A stretch of DNA of 64,000 nt, from NCBI GenBank assembly GCA_044772875.1, contig CP173058.1:2852001-2916000 (forward strand), read 5' to 3'. Positions 15,323 to 24,973 of this stretch are shown piece after piece. The position numbers were made by a program, and so were the translations under genes. The notes under the pieces are model-generated. The model had not been told where the DNA came from and ran no database searches. It was given only the letters and a program-made list of their open reading frames with translations. The first letter of the stretch is position 1. The number at the start of each line of letters is the position of its first letter. The stretch is from Morganella morganii_D (lineage in GTDB: Bacteria; Pseudomonadota; Gammaproteobacteria; Enterobacterales; Enterobacteriaceae).

Positions 15323-16585
15323 TTATTTTTGCTGATCCCCGTCACGAATTTCAGGGGTATCCAGCATCAGCATGCGCTGAACCAACCCGACGCATTCGAG
15401 AAAACGGGTATCATAATCCGACGATGTCACATGGACAAACCTGATACCGTTTTTCCGCAGCATATCGATAAGCAAATCCTGAAAGGCTTTGCGGTCATTA
15501 TCACTGCCAAGGCTGCGCAGTCCGTCCGCCACCCACGGAGTATTATTTTCCAGCAGGATCACCAGATCAAACCGGTATTCCGCAATTAATGCCTGCACAA
15601 ACGGGTGCTCTTTACCTTCATAGCGTTTGCAGAAAGCCTGAGTCGTGACAAAATCCGTATCCACAAACGCAACTTTATTCGCATATTTCACTGCAAAATC
15701 AATGTATTGTGCATGTCCCAACGCAATTTTATCATAATCGGAATATTGCAGCGCCATTTCATCGCCGCCCAGGTGGGAAAACACATAGTCCCGTCCGTAT
15801 TCCCAGGCACTGGTGGTGTTAAACATATTCGCCAGTTTATTGACGAGTGTCGATTTGCCGCTGGATTCCCCTCCGAGCACCGCGACTGTCCGCACAAAGA
15901 AAGGTTTGACCTCTGTCGGAATATAATCCCAGTAGCGGAACGGTGCCTGACGGATCTGACGTCCGCTGATATTCATAAAGGTTCGTTCCGGGTCAATAAG
16001 CACCGTTTCGATGCCGAACGACTCGCGGTAACGCGGCACATCCGCTTTCTCACCTGAATAAATAAAATCCGGCGTGATCCCTTTTTCCCGCATAAACTGG
16101 CACACCCCCTGACTCCAGTGCTCCCAGCCATGCGGATACGGGTCATAGGCATGCTCATCAAACGAATGAATGCGGATATTTTTCTGATACTTAAAGGTTT
16201 GCAGCAGCCAGCGCAGACGGTCACTGACTGTCGGCTGCTGAGACATCGAGCTGTTGATAAACAGCGCTTTATCACGCGGTTCGTCATGACAGAGGATCAC
16301 ATGCAGCTCATCCACCTGACTGCACGCACGCTGGATCAGGTAGATATGTCCGGTGTGCAGCGGGTAAAATTTTCCGAACACCACCCCGGTGCTTTTTTTC
16401 TTCAGCGGATAATCCAGCCCCAGCGCACTATGCAGCCCGGCCAGCTTCTGACCGCCGGGACTTTTGATTTTGTTGTTTATCAGCTGGCTGAGATAGCCTT
16501 TGGTCACCCCGCACTGATCCGCCAGTTGCTGGAGTGTGACACCTGCCTGCTTAATGGCTTGTTTCAGATAGGAAAAATCACTCAT
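15323..16585 (-). CDS. nadR: Trifunctional NAD regulator NadR
   Basis: 420 residues with three parts. An N-terminal helix-turn-helix (LQQLADQCGVTKGYLSQLIN, about 15-45) represses NAD synthesis genes. A central NMN adenylyltransferase domain has GKFYPLHTGH. A C-terminal nicotinamide riboside kinase domain has Walker A GGESSGKST. ATG 16585 has GAGG seven bases upstream and matches the E. coli start; a GTG four codons earlier overlaps radA. It is the last gene of serB-radA-nadR, an order shared with E. coli. Confidence 0.97.
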   Translation of the reverse strand: MSDFSYLKQAIKQAGVTLQQLADQCGVTKGYLSQLINNKIKSPGGQKLAGLHSALGLDYPLKKKSTGVVFGKFYPLHTGHIYLIQRACSQVDELHVILCHDEPRDKALFINSSMSQQPTVSDRLRWLLQTFKYQKNIRIHSFDEHAYDPYPHGWEHWSQGVCQFMREKGITPDFIYSGEKADVPRYRESFGIETVLIDPERTFMNISGRQIRQAPFRYWDYIPTEVKPFFVRTVAVLGGESSGKSTLVNKLANMFNTTSAWEYGRDYVFSHLGGDEMALQYSDYDKIALGHAQYIDFAVKYANKVAFVDTDFVTTQAFCKRYEGKEHPFVQALIAEYRFDLVILLENNTPWVADGLRSLGSDNDRKAFQDLLIDMLRKNGIRFVHVTSSDYDTRFLECVGLVQRMLMLDTPEIRDGDQQK

Positions 16586-16597
16586 TATCCGCCTCAC

Positions 16598-17986
16598 TTA
16601 TTCCAGTTCATCCAGCACAGACAAGGCATCCGCCAGTTTTTTCACACCGAACACCTGCATACCCGGCGGCGGGTTTTTCGGACGATTGGCATTCGGCACA
16701 ATCGCCCGTTTAAAACCATGTTTGGCCGCTTCTGAGATCCGCTCCTGGCCGCTCGGTACCGGACGGATCTCCCCCGCCAGCCCGACTTCGCCGAAGATCA
16801 CCACATCACGCGGGATCGGCCGGTCACGAAAACTGGAAACCAGCGAGAGTAACAATGCCAGATCCGCACTGGTTTCAGTTACTTTCACACCACCGACCAC
16901 GTTGACGAACACATCCTGATCCGACATCTGCAATCCGCCGTGACGATGCAGTACCGCCAGCAGGATCGCCAGCCGGTTCTGCTCCAGCCCGACGGCCACA
17001 CGGCGCGGGTTCGACATCATAGAGTGATCCACCAGCGCCTGAATTTCCACCAGCAGAGGACGTGTCCCTTCCCAGACCACCATCACCGAACTGCCGGACG
17101 TAATTTCATCCCCGCGGCTCAGGAAAATGGCGGACGGATTACTCACCTCACGCAGCCCCTGCTCCGTCATGGCAAACACGCCCAGTTCATTCACCGCACC
17201 AAAACGGTTTTTATGGCTGCGCAGCGTACGGAAACGGGAATCGGCTTCGCCATCGAGCATCACCGAACAGTCAATACAGTGCTCGAGCACTTTTGGCCCC
17301 GCCAGAGAACCGTCTTTGGTGACGTGACCGACCATAATGATCGCCACGCCCCGGGTTTTGGCGAAACGGGTCAGATACGCAGCGGTTTCGCGCACCTGTG
17401 CCACACTACCCGGCGAGGACTGAATATCCGCCATATGCATCACCTGGATGGAGTCGATCACCATCAGCTTCGGTTGTTCCTGCTCTGCGATCAGGCAAAT
17501 CTGCTCAATCGCCGTTTCCGACAGCATATTGAGATTATCCATCGGCAGCCCGAGACGATGCGCCCGCATCGCCACCTGCTGTAATGATTCTTCCCCCGTG
17601 ACATACAGGGTTTTCATCTGCGCGGCAAGCTGACACATCGTCTGTAACAGCAGAGTACTTTTCCCGGCACCCGGATTACCACCGATCAGAATGGCACTGC
17701 CCGGCACCACGCCGCCGCCCAGCACACGATCAAACTCTTTGAAACCGGTAGAGAAACGCGGCAGTTCCTCAAGACTGATTTCCGACAGTTTCTGAACTTT
17801 GCTGACGCCGCTCTGCCCCGCATAGCCGCTGAGGCGGTCATTACGCGCCGCAGAAGATGAGACAGAAGCCAGCCGGACTTCCGTAATGGTATTCCACGCC
17901 TGACACGCGGTGCACTGCCCCTGCCAGCGGGGATAATCCGCCCCGCACTCGTTACAGACAAAGGCGCGTTTTGCTGGTTTTGCCAC
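16598..17986 (-). CDS. radA: DNA repair protein RadA
   Basis: 462-residue RecA-like helicase that drives branch migration during recombinational repair. It has an N-terminal C4 zinc finger (C11, C14, C25, C28), Walker A GGNPGAGKST, the KNRFG motif in SHKNRFGAVNELG and a C-terminal Lon-protease-like domain. The start is GTG at 17986 (VAKPAKRAF). It sits between serB (25 bp upstream) and nadR (12 bp downstream) in one transcription unit. Confidence 0.97.
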   Translation of the reverse strand: MAKPAKRAFVCNECGADYPRWQGQCTACQAWNTITEVRLASVSSSAARNDRLSGYAGQSGVSKVQKLSEISLEELPRFSTGFKEFDRVLGGGVVPGSAILIGGNPGAGKSTLLLQTMCQLAAQMKTLYVTGEESLQQVAMRAHRLGLPMDNLNMLSETAIEQICLIAEQEQPKLMVIDSIQVMHMADIQSSPGSVAQVRETAAYLTRFAKTRGVAIIMVGHVTKDGSLAGPKVLEHCIDCSVMLDGEADSRFRTLRSHKNRFGAVNELGVFAMTEQGLREVSNPSAIFLSRGDEITSGSSVMVVWEGTRPLLVEIQALVDHSMMSNPRRVAVGLEQNRLAILLAVLHRHGGLQMSDQDVFVNVVGGVKVTETSADLALLLSLVSSFRDRPIPRDVVIFGEVGLAGEIRPVPSGQERISEAAKHGFKRAIVPNANRPKNPPPGMQVFGVKKLADALSVLDELE

Positions 17987-18011
17987 TCGTGACCCCGTAA
18001 TAACTGATAAA

Positions 18012-18989
18012 TTAACGTTCTTCGTGTTTCAGACCACCGCTGAGGGTACACATCACCCCCATCAGGTCGGCGTGACGGATAGCCACTTTCGCCCGTGCGT
18101 AGACTTTCGGTTTGGCATGGAAAGCAATGCCCAGACCAGCTTTTTTCAGCATTTTCAGATCATTGGCACCATCACCGATAGCCACGGTTTGTTCCGGCGG
18201 AATATTGAGAAACTCTGCCAGCTTCACCAGTGCCTGAGCTTTGTATTTGGCATCCACCACCGGGCCTTTCACTTTGCCGGTCAGTTTGCCGTCTTTGACT
18301 TCCAGCTGATTAGCATAGACCGCAATCAGGCGCAGGGAATCTTTTAAGTGATTGGCGTAGAAGGTGAATCCACCTGAGGCAATCGCGACATGCCAGTCCA
18401 TCGCCTGGAGTTTTCGCACCAGGCTGGTCAGCCCCGGCATCAGCGGCAAAGTATCCAGTACCTGCTGTAAAACAGCAGCATCCGCACCGGCCAGCAGGCC
18501 GACCCGTGCTTTCAGGCTTTCGCTGAAATCCAGCTCGCCCTGCATAGCTCTTTCCGTCACCTCCGCGACTTCATCACCGACACCGGCCAGTCTGGCAATT
18601 TCATCGATACATTCGATTTGGATCGCGGTGGAATCCATATCCATCATCAATAATCCGGGGGAACGCAATTTCGGAATGTTACCCAGAGGCACCACATCCA
18701 TCTGAAATTCATCCGCCACCCGCTTGATGCGACCGGTCAGGCTGCCCGCAATCCGCACCACCTGATAATCGTCGATCCGCCATGACGAAACCACCACAAT
18801 TGCCGCACCCAGCCGGTGCTGGAAATCGCTGATCCGCGCCTTATCCAGCCCGCGCCCGTACAGCAGCCAGCCGCTGTCACCCGCCCGGTAGTCCAGCGGC
18901 ATCACTTCATCACCGCTCAGGGAAAGAGGAAGGCCCGGCCACTTATGGATTTCATTCGGCAAATAACAGTAGGTCAGACTCGTCGACAT
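18012..18989 (-). CDS. serB: Phosphoserine phosphatase SerB
   Basis: Last step of serine synthesis: O-phosphoserine to serine. 325 residues, with an N-terminal ACT-like region and a HAD phosphatase domain starting at LLMMDMDSTAIQIECIDEIA, where the first Asp of DMDST is the nucleophile. GDGANDLKM is the metal-binding loop. ATG 18989 with AGGAG eight bases upstream. First gene of serB-radA-nadR and divergent from ytjB. Confidence 0.97.
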   Translation of the reverse strand: MSTSLTYCYLPNEIHKWPGLPLSLSGDEVMPLDYRAGDSGWLLYGRGLDKARISDFQHRLGAAIVVVSSWRIDDYQVVRIAGSLTGRIKRVADEFQMDVVPLGNIPKLRSPGLLMMDMDSTAIQIECIDEIARLAGVGDEVAEVTERAMQGELDFSESLKARVGLLAGADAAVLQQVLDTLPLMPGLTSLVRKLQAMDWHVAIASGGFTFYANHLKDSLRLIAVYANQLEVKDGKLTGKVKGPVVDAKYKAQALVKLAEFLNIPPEQTVAIGDGANDLKMLKKAGLGIAFHAKPKVYARAKVAIRHADLMGVMCTLSGGLKHEER

Positions 18990-19090
18990 CAACAGATACT
19001 CCTATAATCCCTGATAATATTCATGATGGTAGCAGATAAAAATTCCCGCTTCTGGCAATATGGTGGCGACAACGGAAAAACGGATAAACA

Positions 19091-19759
19091 ATGGCCAAAA
19101 CGAAATTAACATTCCGGCTGCATAAAACAGCCATTATTCTGATTTGTCTCGCCCTGATGGTGTGTCTGTTACAGGGCGTGTCTTATTTCAGCCGCGTACA
19201 CCAGCAGTCGTCAATGGATCAGTTTAATGAACTGGCCTATTCGCTGGCACAACAGGTGGCGTTTAACCTTTCCGGTGCTATAGACGATAACGGGAAAGTG
19301 CTCAATAAGAAACAGATTATGGCAAATTTAGCGCAACTGACCACCAACAGCCGTATTCTCGATGCCACAGTATATCAGGATGACGGAGTACAGATAGCGG
19401 GCAGCGGCGAGAGTATCACTGTCCGTGACCGGCTGGCGCTGGACGGACAAAAAGCCGGCAGTTATTTTAATCATCAGATTGTCGCCGCTATTCCCGGGAA
19501 AAAAGGCCCGAAAGGCTTTCTGCGCCTGACCATCGATACTCACCGGCTGGCCACGGAATCCACTCAGGTGGATAACACCACGAACCTGCTGCGGGTAATG
19601 TTACTCCTCGCCCTCGGCATCGGCTTTGTGCTGGCCAACAATCTGCTGCAACTGACCCCCAGCCGCTGGCAGCAATCCCTGTATCTGCTGACCGCCAATC
19701 TGAAAAATGAAGATGAGAAGCAGGGGAAGAAAACGGAAGAGAAAGAAAAAGGGGAATAA
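19091..19759 (+). CDS. ytjB: Membrane protein Smp/YtjB
   Basis: 222 residues with two membrane segments (about 13-33 and 165-185) flanking a periplasmic domain, topology like a sensor without a kinase. RDRLALDGQKAGSYFN and QVDNTTNLLRVMLLL match E. coli Smp (214 residues), which shares this position divergent from serB. The C-terminal tail is strongly charged (Lys/Glu repeats). Function unknown. Confidence 0.92.
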   Translation: MAKTKLTFRLHKTAIILICLALMVCLLQGVSYFSRVHQQSSMDQFNELAYSLAQQVAFNLSGAIDDNGKVLNKKQIMANLAQLTTNSRILDATVYQDDGVQIAGSGESITVRDRLALDGQKAGSYFNHQIVAAIPGKKGPKGFLRLTIDTHRLATESTQVDNTTNLLRVMLLLALGIGFVLANNLLQLTPSRWQQSLYLLTANLKNEDEKQGKKTEEKEKGE

Positions 19760-19935
19760 TTTTCCCCCAAAAGCGGCGTTGAGTGCTGAAAGTCTGCCGG
19801 TGACTACCTTCCCCGACAAATATGATTGTTCAGTATATACTCTGGTATCCGGCGTACTCACTAAGCTTGCAGAATCCGATAGATAAAATAGTATCCGGAA
19901 TGATTAAACTACCACAATCTTGTTAAAACGGATTT

Positions 19936-20505
19936 TTACGGAAATAGCTCTGATAGAACTTCTCTTCTGCTTTTTGTATCCAACAGTTGGAAATCATTCG
20001 AAAATTTTCTGTTTTTAATATATTTTTCTTTTTCCGTTTGATATTTCTGGCTCTCTGAAAAATATAAAGCCATTATATAATCAATGTTTTTTTCTTTCTT
20101 TTTATTTTTAATTTCTATATATGATGTATAACAGTCAGCAGCCTTCTTGCCAAGTCTATCCGTTAATATGCATTTTTAATAATAAAAACCGGCTTTCTTT
20201 GTCATTATTACTTATTTTATTTATTTCTGATAATGCGAGGTTGTATTGTTTTTCCCCAACCAATCCACTGATATAAATATTGGCTACATTCATATTTGTT
20301 GGATTTCTTTCCTTTATTTTCTTTATTTCATTTAAAATTTTATTTTTTCATCTGCACTGTCTGCAAATGTTAACTTCATCATTAAATCAGATGCAATTTT
20401 TACGCTATTGTTATCATGTTCATTTGCGAGTGATTTATTTATACTTATTGATAATATAAATAATGAAAACACCAGAGCTATCCATTTTGATTTTATCAAA
20501 ATCAT
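19936..20505 (-). pseudogene. Broken gene for a small exported protein (two frameshifts)
   Basis: From ATG 20505 the minus strand encodes a signal peptide (MILIKSKWIALVFSLFILSI) and NEHDNNSVKIASDLMMKLTF, then stops in an A-rich tract near 20340. Reading on in another frame gives NPTNMNVANIYISGLVGEKQ and more until about 20160, where a second shift leads to LGKKAADCYTSYIEIKNKKK and a natural end SRREVLSELFP at 19936. The joined product would be about 190 residues and helical, possibly a repeat protein. Very AT-rich. Either a decaying gene or two sequencing errors in homopolymers. Confidence 0.6.
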
Positions 20506-20509
20506 ATTG

Positions 20510-20640
20510 TCACCATTTAAATTTATTTAATTTTATGTTTTTTGTTGATCTCCCTGGGAAAGGAACCACATTCCCCATGTAACCCGCGTCGTAAACGTAG
20601 CCGAATTCAACTGTTAGTTCCGGCGTTATAGCTGACTTTT
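20510..20640 (-). pseudogene. Possible C-terminal gene fragment
   Basis: An open frame without start reads ITPELTVEFGYVYDAGYMGN then VVPFPGRS and ends KLNKFKW at a TGA at 20512-20510. The composition is that of real protein and is less AT-rich than its surroundings. It may be the tail of a lost gene between the two other odd ORFs of this patch. Confidence 0.3.
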
Positions 20641-20946
20641 AAAATCAATGTCAACACTACCAATAGGTATATCATCTATACCTATTGCCCATGATTCACC
20701 TTTCTTTATTTCCAGAATATATTTTTTATTATTTAAGTTATTTGATATTATACACCAGAATAATAACTTTCCAGAACCAGCTGCTTTTGCGGCATTACTT
20801 TTACCTAATGCTGATATTATTATTTTCTTTCCATTATTATTATCTTCCTCATTTACTATTAACGTTATTGCGTAACTGGCGTGAATACCAACGTCTTTTA
20901 TTCTTAAGTCAGCGAGCTGAGAAAAATAAAATCTTTTTATAGCCAT
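20626..20946 (-). CDS. Hypothetical protein
   Basis: 106 residues, MAIKRFYFSQLADLRIKDVG to IDFKSQL, no signal peptide or membrane segment. AAGGG precedes the ATG. Mostly beta-strand-like pattern with a Lys/Asn-rich middle. No family recognised. It shares low GC with the pseudogene downstream and both interrupt the ytjB-crcB interval, so the patch was probably acquired together. The 243 bp upstream to crcB hold only a hairpin near 21142-21165. Confidence 0.5.
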   Translation of the reverse strand: MAIKRFYFSQLADLRIKDVGIHASYAITLIVNEEDNNNGKKIIISALGKSNAAKAAGSGKLLFWCIISNNLNNKKYILEIKKGESWAIGIDDIPIGSVDIDFKSQL

Positions 20947-21141
20947 GTAAAACCCTTATTAGTGACTGATAAATCGACTTAAATGAAATAATAAGTATAA
21001 ATCGCTGCTATTAATAGGGTGATTTATCTTAAACTAAAGTGAGCATCGCATTAATAGTGCGGGTGAGGTTTTTTGGCTCTGTCTGCACAATACTATGCCT
21101 TTGTTTTTTAACAAGAGACGACGTTCAGGGCTGTTTTCTTA

Positions 21142-21165
21142 AGGCCGGAAAATCTCTCCCGGCCT
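21142..21165 (-). terminator. Hairpin downstream of crcB
   Basis: AGGCCGG (21142-21148) pairs with CCGGCCT (21159-21165), 25 bp after the crcB stop. There is no clear U tract. Confidence 0.35.
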
Positions 21166-21189
21166 GCCCCTCTCTTTGAATATCCCTTT

Positions 21190-21573
21190 TTACCGGTGCT
21201 GCAACACCTGCCAGGTCAGCAGGCCGAGCCAGGTCATCAGCAGGGAACTTATTACATGCAGGGCGATTTCTGCCATACCGTGATGGATGCGCCCGGCCTG
21301 AAAGGCCTGCACAATCTCCAGAGAGAAAGTCGAGAATGTCGATAACGCGCCGCAGAATCCGGTGACAATAAACAGCCGCCATTCTGCCGGGAGTGTCGGG
21401 TGAGAGGAGAAAAACGCTACTGCCAGCCCGATAATATAACCGGCAATAATATTGGCGAGATAAGTCCCCAGCGGCATCATTGCCAATACCGGGTTGAATT
21501 TATTACTCAATACCCAGCGGCCGAGGCCGCCGAGCACTGATCCTGCGGAAATGCTGAGAATCACATTTAACAT
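21190..21573 (-). CDS. crcB: Fluoride channel Fluc/CrcB
   Basis: 127-residue four-helix membrane protein that works as a dual-topology dimer exporting fluoride. Family landmarks are GRW near residue 18, PLGTYLANIIAG (conserved Asn) and GFCGALSTFSTFS (the Phe box and Na+ site). No fluoride riboswitch is visible in the short leader. It follows the FUSC gene by 40 bp and may be its last cotranscribed neighbour. Confidence 0.95.
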   Translation of the reverse strand: MLNVILSISAGSVLGGLGRWVLSNKFNPVLAMMPLGTYLANIIAGYIIGLAVAFFSSHPTLPAEWRLFIVTGFCGALSTFSTFSLEIVQAFQAGRIHHGMAEIALHVISSLLMTWLGLLTWQVLQHR

Positions 21574-21613
21574 AGAAAAACCTTACGTCATTTTTATTTC
21601 AATGTTTCTGTGT

Positions 21614-22696
21614 TTATGCGCATTTCTTTAAAATGTCAATCTGAACCAGTCCGCACACTTCATCCAGCAGCTTGATAACTTCCACACTCATCCCGACCAT
21701 CATGGCATCCGCAGAGTTACTTTCCGGCTGCGCATTGATCTTCTGATGCAGCTCGTGTGTGCTGGCACGCAGAGCCTGAAGTTTCTCCGTCGTGTCATCA
21801 TCTTTCCCCTGCACAAAGATATCGGAGAGGAGTTTCATGATCTCGCTGTTACTTTTCTGCAACTGCACAATGTAAGGATTCTCCGTGTTCAGCGCATGGG
21901 TGAAGTAGTTTTTACTGAAAGTATCCGTCAGCAGTTCCAGTATCGCCACCAGCCGCCGGATGCGCCCGTGAATAGCGGTAAAAGTGGCAGCAGGGACATG
22001 AGTCTCTTTGACTGACGGCGCAATGTAGGTATTGCAGGCCAGCAATGTTGATAAAGTATCTTTCAGCTGATTGTCCCATCGTTCCGGGTCGGTACTGCTC
22101 AGTTTCATGATGTGCTCATCATATAATCTGGCGGTATCCCGCAGAATGGTACTGATGTTCATCCGCCAGAACACAAACCCCTTCAGCGGCAGAATCGCCG
22201 AGAACACCAATGCCAGAATAGAGCCGCCCACGGTCTGCGCCGAACGGATAAGCGCGGAGTCCATATCCCCGACAGGTGCAGTGGCAACAATACTGATGGT
22301 CATCCCGATCAGCATCCCGACATACATGTTTTTGCCCAGCGCGATCAGGCCGCAGACAAACATCGCAATAGTCGCCATCGCCAGCATCAGCGGAAAAGAG
22401 CGGGTTTCTGTGTACAGCAGCAGCATCCCTATCAGCGAACCGATAACCGTGCCGAGAGTACGCTGCATCGAGCGGATCAGCACATTTCCCCAGTACGGCA
22501 TCGGCATCAGAATAGAGATAAGTGTCATGATGATATAATCGAGCTTATCGCTGTGTAATTCCCGGAACACCATAAACGTCAGTGTAAACGCCAGTGCAAT
22601 GCGGATGCCGTGCAGCTGTTTAAACCGGGAATAGAAGAATGACTGAGCCCGGGAGATCCCGTGGCTCAGATTTATTATTTTTTCTTTATGCTTCAC
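21614..22696 (-). CDS. FUSC-family inner-membrane protein
   Basis: 360 residues. The N-terminal half has about six membrane segments with RIALAFTLTFMVFRELHS, PYWGNVLIRSMQRTLGTVIG and GKNMYVGMLIGM, the pattern of the fusaric-acid-resistance/aromatic-acid-exporter superfamily. The C-terminal half is a helical cytoplasmic domain. Substrate unknown. The start lies 12 bp after the K+ channel stop, so it is part of the same transcript as the channel and the urea transporter. Confidence 0.75.
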   Translation of the reverse strand: MKHKEKIINLSHGISRAQSFFYSRFKQLHGIRIALAFTLTFMVFRELHSDKLDYIIMTLISILMPMPYWGNVLIRSMQRTLGTVIGSLIGMLLLYTETRSFPLMLAMATIAMFVCGLIALGKNMYVGMLIGMTISIVATAPVGDMDSALIRSAQTVGGSILALVFSAILPLKGFVFWRMNISTILRDTARLYDEHIMKLSSTDPERWDNQLKDTLSTLLACNTYIAPSVKETHVPAATFTAIHGRIRRLVAILELLTDTFSKNYFTHALNTENPYIVQLQKSNSEIMKLLSDIFVQGKDDDTTEKLQALRASTHELHQKINAQPESNSADAMMVGMSVEVIKLLDEVCGLVQIDILKKCA

Positions 22697-22708
22697 AACC
22701 GGCTCTGC

Positions 22709-23875
22709 TTATGGCGCTTTGGCTAATAAGATATCAGCCATAACGCTGTTATCAATGTTCTCACCACACAGCATTTTCATCAGTACTTCACTGCCGAGCT
22801 GTGACAGGGAGAAGGTCATATCCGCATGCAGCAGGCGCATTTTGTCGCGGTTTTCCTCCTGATTCACCACTGTCACGGTTTTCACTCCCTCACCGGCCAG
22901 CTGTTTCACCGCCAGCAGCGCAAAAGTGTTATCCGCGTCATTATCACTGATGGCCATCACACAGCGGGCATCTTTCACATTGGCGTCATTCAGGGTCACA
23001 GCATCCGCACTGTCACCGGCAACAATCACTGTACCGTCAGGGAAGTGAGCTTTATCCTCATCAGAGCAGATCACCACCACCTGCAAACCGCGTTTTTTCA
23101 GTCCTTTATAAATATTGACAGCCAGCGGATTCGCGCCGATAACAACATAATGCTCTTTCATGTGTAACAACCTCTTTTTGACAATCTCGCGTGTGCCGCG
23201 CAGGACGACACCCACAATGTACACAATGGATGTGGTGAAGATAGTGATACCGAACACCACCACCGTCAGGGTAAACATCCGCGCTTCCACGCTGATCGGG
23301 ACAATGTCCCCGAAGCCGACAGTGGTCATACAGACCAGGGCGAAGTAGAAGGCCGCCGAGATATCGGTGACATGCGGCTGGAACTCATTGCCGAGATACA
23401 GGGTGCCGAAGACGGAATACACCACCAGCAGGATAATACTGCTGATCGCCACCACCCCGGCACTGGTCAGACTGTGATGCGGAAACTGCCGCCACAGACA
23501 GCCGGAGACAATCAGCAGCGCCAGCGAGAACATCCCCTGAAGCGAGTATTCACGGGCCAGCCCCAGATCCACCAGTACCATAATGAGCAGGATAAACAGG
23601 GAGAACAGCCAGGCGATGCGTGCACCGGTCAGCATCAGCAGCGCCAGCAGCGCCAGCAGTAACCCCAGCATAAAGCGGGGAATATCCAGCAGTTTTATAA
23701 ACCCGAGTGACTGTAACCACGCGGTGAAACCGCCGCCCTGCCAGGCAATATCCCCGCTATAGGAAAACAGCACCGGCGACAGGATCATCACCCCGTCAAT
23801 AAACAGCAGCAGCGACAGGATCACCCGCAGACTCAGTAATTTATGTAACCCTGTCTTCAGTAGATTACTCTGCAT
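22709..23875 (-). CDS. Voltage-gated-type potassium channel (Kch-like)
   Basis: 388 residues: several membrane segments, a pore loop with the selectivity filter TTVGFGDIVP, then a cytoplasmic RCK/TrkA-N domain beginning HYVVIGANPLAVNIYKGL with VAGDSADAVTL and AISDNDADNTFALL. Similar in plan to E. coli Kch (417 residues). It starts 12 bp after the urea transporter stop. Potassium flux could balance charge when urea hydrolysis loads the cytosol with ammonium; that link is my inference from the gene order. Confidence 0.88.
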   Translation of the reverse strand: MQSNLLKTGLHKLLSLRVILSLLLFIDGVMILSPVLFSYSGDIAWQGGGFTAWLQSLGFIKLLDIPRFMLGLLLALLALLMLTGARIAWLFSLFILLIMVLVDLGLAREYSLQGMFSLALLIVSGCLWRQFPHHSLTSAGVVAISSIILLVVYSVFGTLYLGNEFQPHVTDISAAFYFALVCMTTVGFGDIVPISVEARMFTLTVVVFGITIFTTSIVYIVGVVLRGTREIVKKRLLHMKEHYVVIGANPLAVNIYKGLKKRGLQVVVICSDEDKAHFPDGTVIVAGDSADAVTLNDANVKDARCVMAISDNDADNTFALLAVKQLAGEGVKTVTVVNQEENRDKMRLLHADMTFSLSQLGSEVLMKMLCGENIDNSVMADILLAKAP

Positions 23876-23887
23876 ATTTCTCCCCTT

Positions 23888-24880
23888 TTACTGACGGTGT
23901 TCCGGCATGATGTCCTGATTCGGCACCAGGAACAGCCAGGAAGCCAGAACAAACGGCATGGTCAGTGTCGGAATGCCGAACGGCGATACCACCACATCCA
24001 GAGCGCCCTGGACAAACACCGTGAAAATCACACCCACAACGGTATACACCAGCACTTTGAAGCTCGGTTTGTTAAATGTGGAGCCCAGCGCAATCGCAGT
24101 TAAAACGGCACTGAATGAGTAAAGCCCGGTATGTACGCTGCCGAAATCGGCTTTCAGGAATGACGCCACACCAAAGGCCAGCAGTGAGCCGAGCACCGCA
24201 AAAACCGCCGCCCACACAGAGCTGACCGCCAGGCCGATCACAAACAGGATCCCGACGGTAATACTGCTCAGCAGGAATACCTCTGACACACCGCGGAATA
24301 TATCCGGGATCAGATCGGAATACGGGATGCCCGCGATCGGCGCCACATACTGATCCGGCAGTGCCGGCCCCGGCAGGCTGACGCCCTTGATGCCAAAGAA
24401 ACTGTAACTGGCCAGCAGGATAGTCCAGGTCACCAGCACGAAAGGCGCGGTCAGTGCCGCTACTTTCCAGTTTTTCAGAAAATCGGTCAGCGAGATGGTG
24501 GCGATCACCGCCACGATACTGCCAAGCACAATGGATGCCCACATAAACGGTGAGTTTTCCAGAAAGGTCGGCAACGCAACACCGACCAGACAGCCGTTAT
24601 AGCCGTACAGCCCGGCACGCAGTGAGGTGACATCCATTTTGCTGACATACGCGGTCAGTGTGGACACCACTGTGCCGAGCAGACAGCCCCAGCCGACCGC
24701 CGGAATGCCTTCACTGTATGCACCGGTAAAAATAGCGGCGAAAAAGAACAGCCCGGTCAGCGGGTTGTTCTGAAACATCACCTGTGCACAACCGCGCAGC
24801 GTGATATCAATAAAATGTATGACAGGATTGGATCCGGCCAGTTTATTCCAGCCGTTCTGACTGACTGTTGAAGTTGCCAT
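23888..24880 (-). CDS. yut: Urea channel/transporter (UT family, Yut-like)
   Basis: 330 residues, ten membrane segments in two homologous halves. Landmarks of the UT family: FQNNPLTGLFFF, LRAGLYGYNGCLVGVALP in the first half and HTGLYSFSAVLTAIALG in the second. It would let urea enter along its gradient to feed urease. It lies 93 bp after ureD on the same strand, as yut does beside the urease genes of Yersinia. Confidence 0.92.
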   Translation of the reverse strand: MATSTVSQNGWNKLAGSNPVIHFIDITLRGCAQVMFQNNPLTGLFFFAAIFTGAYSEGIPAVGWGCLLGTVVSTLTAYVSKMDVTSLRAGLYGYNGCLVGVALPTFLENSPFMWASIVLGSIVAVIATISLTDFLKNWKVAALTAPFVLVTWTILLASYSFFGIKGVSLPGPALPDQYVAPIAGIPYSDLIPDIFRGVSEVFLLSSITVGILFVIGLAVSSVWAAVFAVLGSLLAFGVASFLKADFGSVHTGLYSFSAVLTAIALGSTFNKPSFKVLVYTVVGVIFTVFVQGALDVVVSPFGIPTLTMPFVLASWLFLVPNQDIMPEHRQ

Positions 24881-24910
24881 CGTCTTTCCCCTGAAGGTGA
24901 ACCGGACAAA

Positions 24911-24941
24911 GGGACTGATTATGCAGATGATAATCAGTCCC
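24911..24941 (-). terminator. Strong hairpin between ureD and the urea transporter
   Basis: Perfect 12-bp arms GGGACTGATTAT (24911-24922) and ATAATCAGTCCC (24930-24941). On the minus strand it is followed by TTTG only, so it may be a partial terminator or mRNA-stabilising element between urease genes and the transport genes. Confidence 0.5.
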
Positions 24942-24973
24942 CTGAGTAACCACTGGTGTCATCCTGCGGCGCA

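Noticed and set aside
21574..21613. Possible fluoride riboswitch before crcB
   Set aside because: The leader is only 40 bp and lacks the conserved riboswitch core.
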